NCBI RefSeq assembly: GCF_964036635.1
Contig: NZ_OZ038524.1
Location: 1,784,001 to 1,848,000, forward strand
Origin: Tenacibaculum dicentrarchi
GTDB lineage: Bacteria; Bacteroidota; Bacteroidia; Flavobacteriales; Flavobacteriaceae
Reading direction: 5' to 3'
Length of the DNA: 64,000 nucleotides
The position numbers were made by a program, and so were the translations under genes. The notes under the pieces were generated by a model. That model did no database searches. It was not told where the DNA came from and worked only from the letters and a program-made list of their open reading frames with translations. Every line of letters begins with the position of its first letter. Position 1 is the first letter of the stretch. Below, in pieces: positions 63,917 through 64,000 of this stretch.

Positions 63917-64000
63917 ATGAATCTTGATTTTTTAATTTCTGTTCTAGATGATATGAAAACTCCTACTAAAATAAACAGAAATAAGGCTGCTAATAGTGTA
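63917..64000 (+). CDS. Start of a CDS cut by the window end, unknown product
   Basis: The frame is open from ATG 63917 to the end (28 codons, MNLDFLISVLDDMKTPTKIN). It is divergent from the MORN-repeat gene with a 64-base gap. Too short to identify. Confidence 0.45.
   Translation, partial: MNLDFLISVLDDMKTPTKINRNKAANSV

Overview
The window looks like a marine Flavobacteriaceae chromosome, most like Tenacibaculum or Polaribacter. It is strongly AT-rich. Promoter-like boxes have the Bacteroidetes form TAnnTTTG, ribosome binding sites are weak, and several proteins belong to Bacteroidetes-typical families (GLPGLI proteins, outer-membrane barrels with carboxypeptidase-like N-termini, a type IX secretion C-terminal signal, a Smr-less MutS2). 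No tRNA or rRNA gene is visible. The genus is an inference; the family-level assignment is firmer. Positions 1-15382 form an accessory region that I read as an integron-type gene-cassette array, without an integrase inside the window. It starts inside a UvrD/PcrA-like helicase with a 13-unit charged tail. Two cassettes follow, each pairing a TIR-domain protein with a small membrane protein of one shared family; a membrane-anchored unknown protein and a GLPGLI plus outer-membrane-barrel pair come next. Genes are separated by attC-like hairpins of the form AAC-N3-stem...stem-N5/6-GTT. Between the gene cassettes sit five copies of one ORF-less cassette of about 449 bp, two of them in exact tandem. 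In the three intact gene cassettes, the first 9-10 bases after the upstream G|TT are the exact reverse complement of the bases that open the cassette's own hairpin, as expected for a cassette that once closed into a circle. One full IS3-family element, one truncated copy of it and one IS30-family element have broken the right half of the array. The truncated IS3 copy at 15382 marks the junction with the core chromosome. From 15383 to the end the content is mostly housekeeping. In order: butyrate or acetate kinase with phosphate acyltransferase; small membrane proteins (MscS-like, YhhN-like and unknown ones); ligA; a long-form gap; an HtrA protease; dapF with an acetyltransferase and mltG; a decayed GLPGLI/barrel locus; a small XRE regulator next to a perfect 36-bp palindrome; a large secreted M9 collagenase with a type IX sorting domain; a lysozyme-like secreted protein with an apparently non-ATG start; an rsmI-like gene and dnaA; thioesterase, cobalamin adenosyltransferase and secA; a phosphoesterase with a glycosyltransferase; ung; a lactate-use run (porin, lctP, lldD) followed by mutS2; a MATE exporter; a tpx-dgkA-ftsK-lolA run; an LptF/G permease with a RibB-type enzyme; a nitronate monooxygenase-like protein with mnmA; and a MORN-repeat protein. 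The most interesting part is the left 15 kb: a likely mobile cassette system in a phylum where integrons are not the textbook case. It carries two TIR plus membrane-protein modules that look like anti-phage systems and a repeated ORF-less cassette that may serve the array itself.
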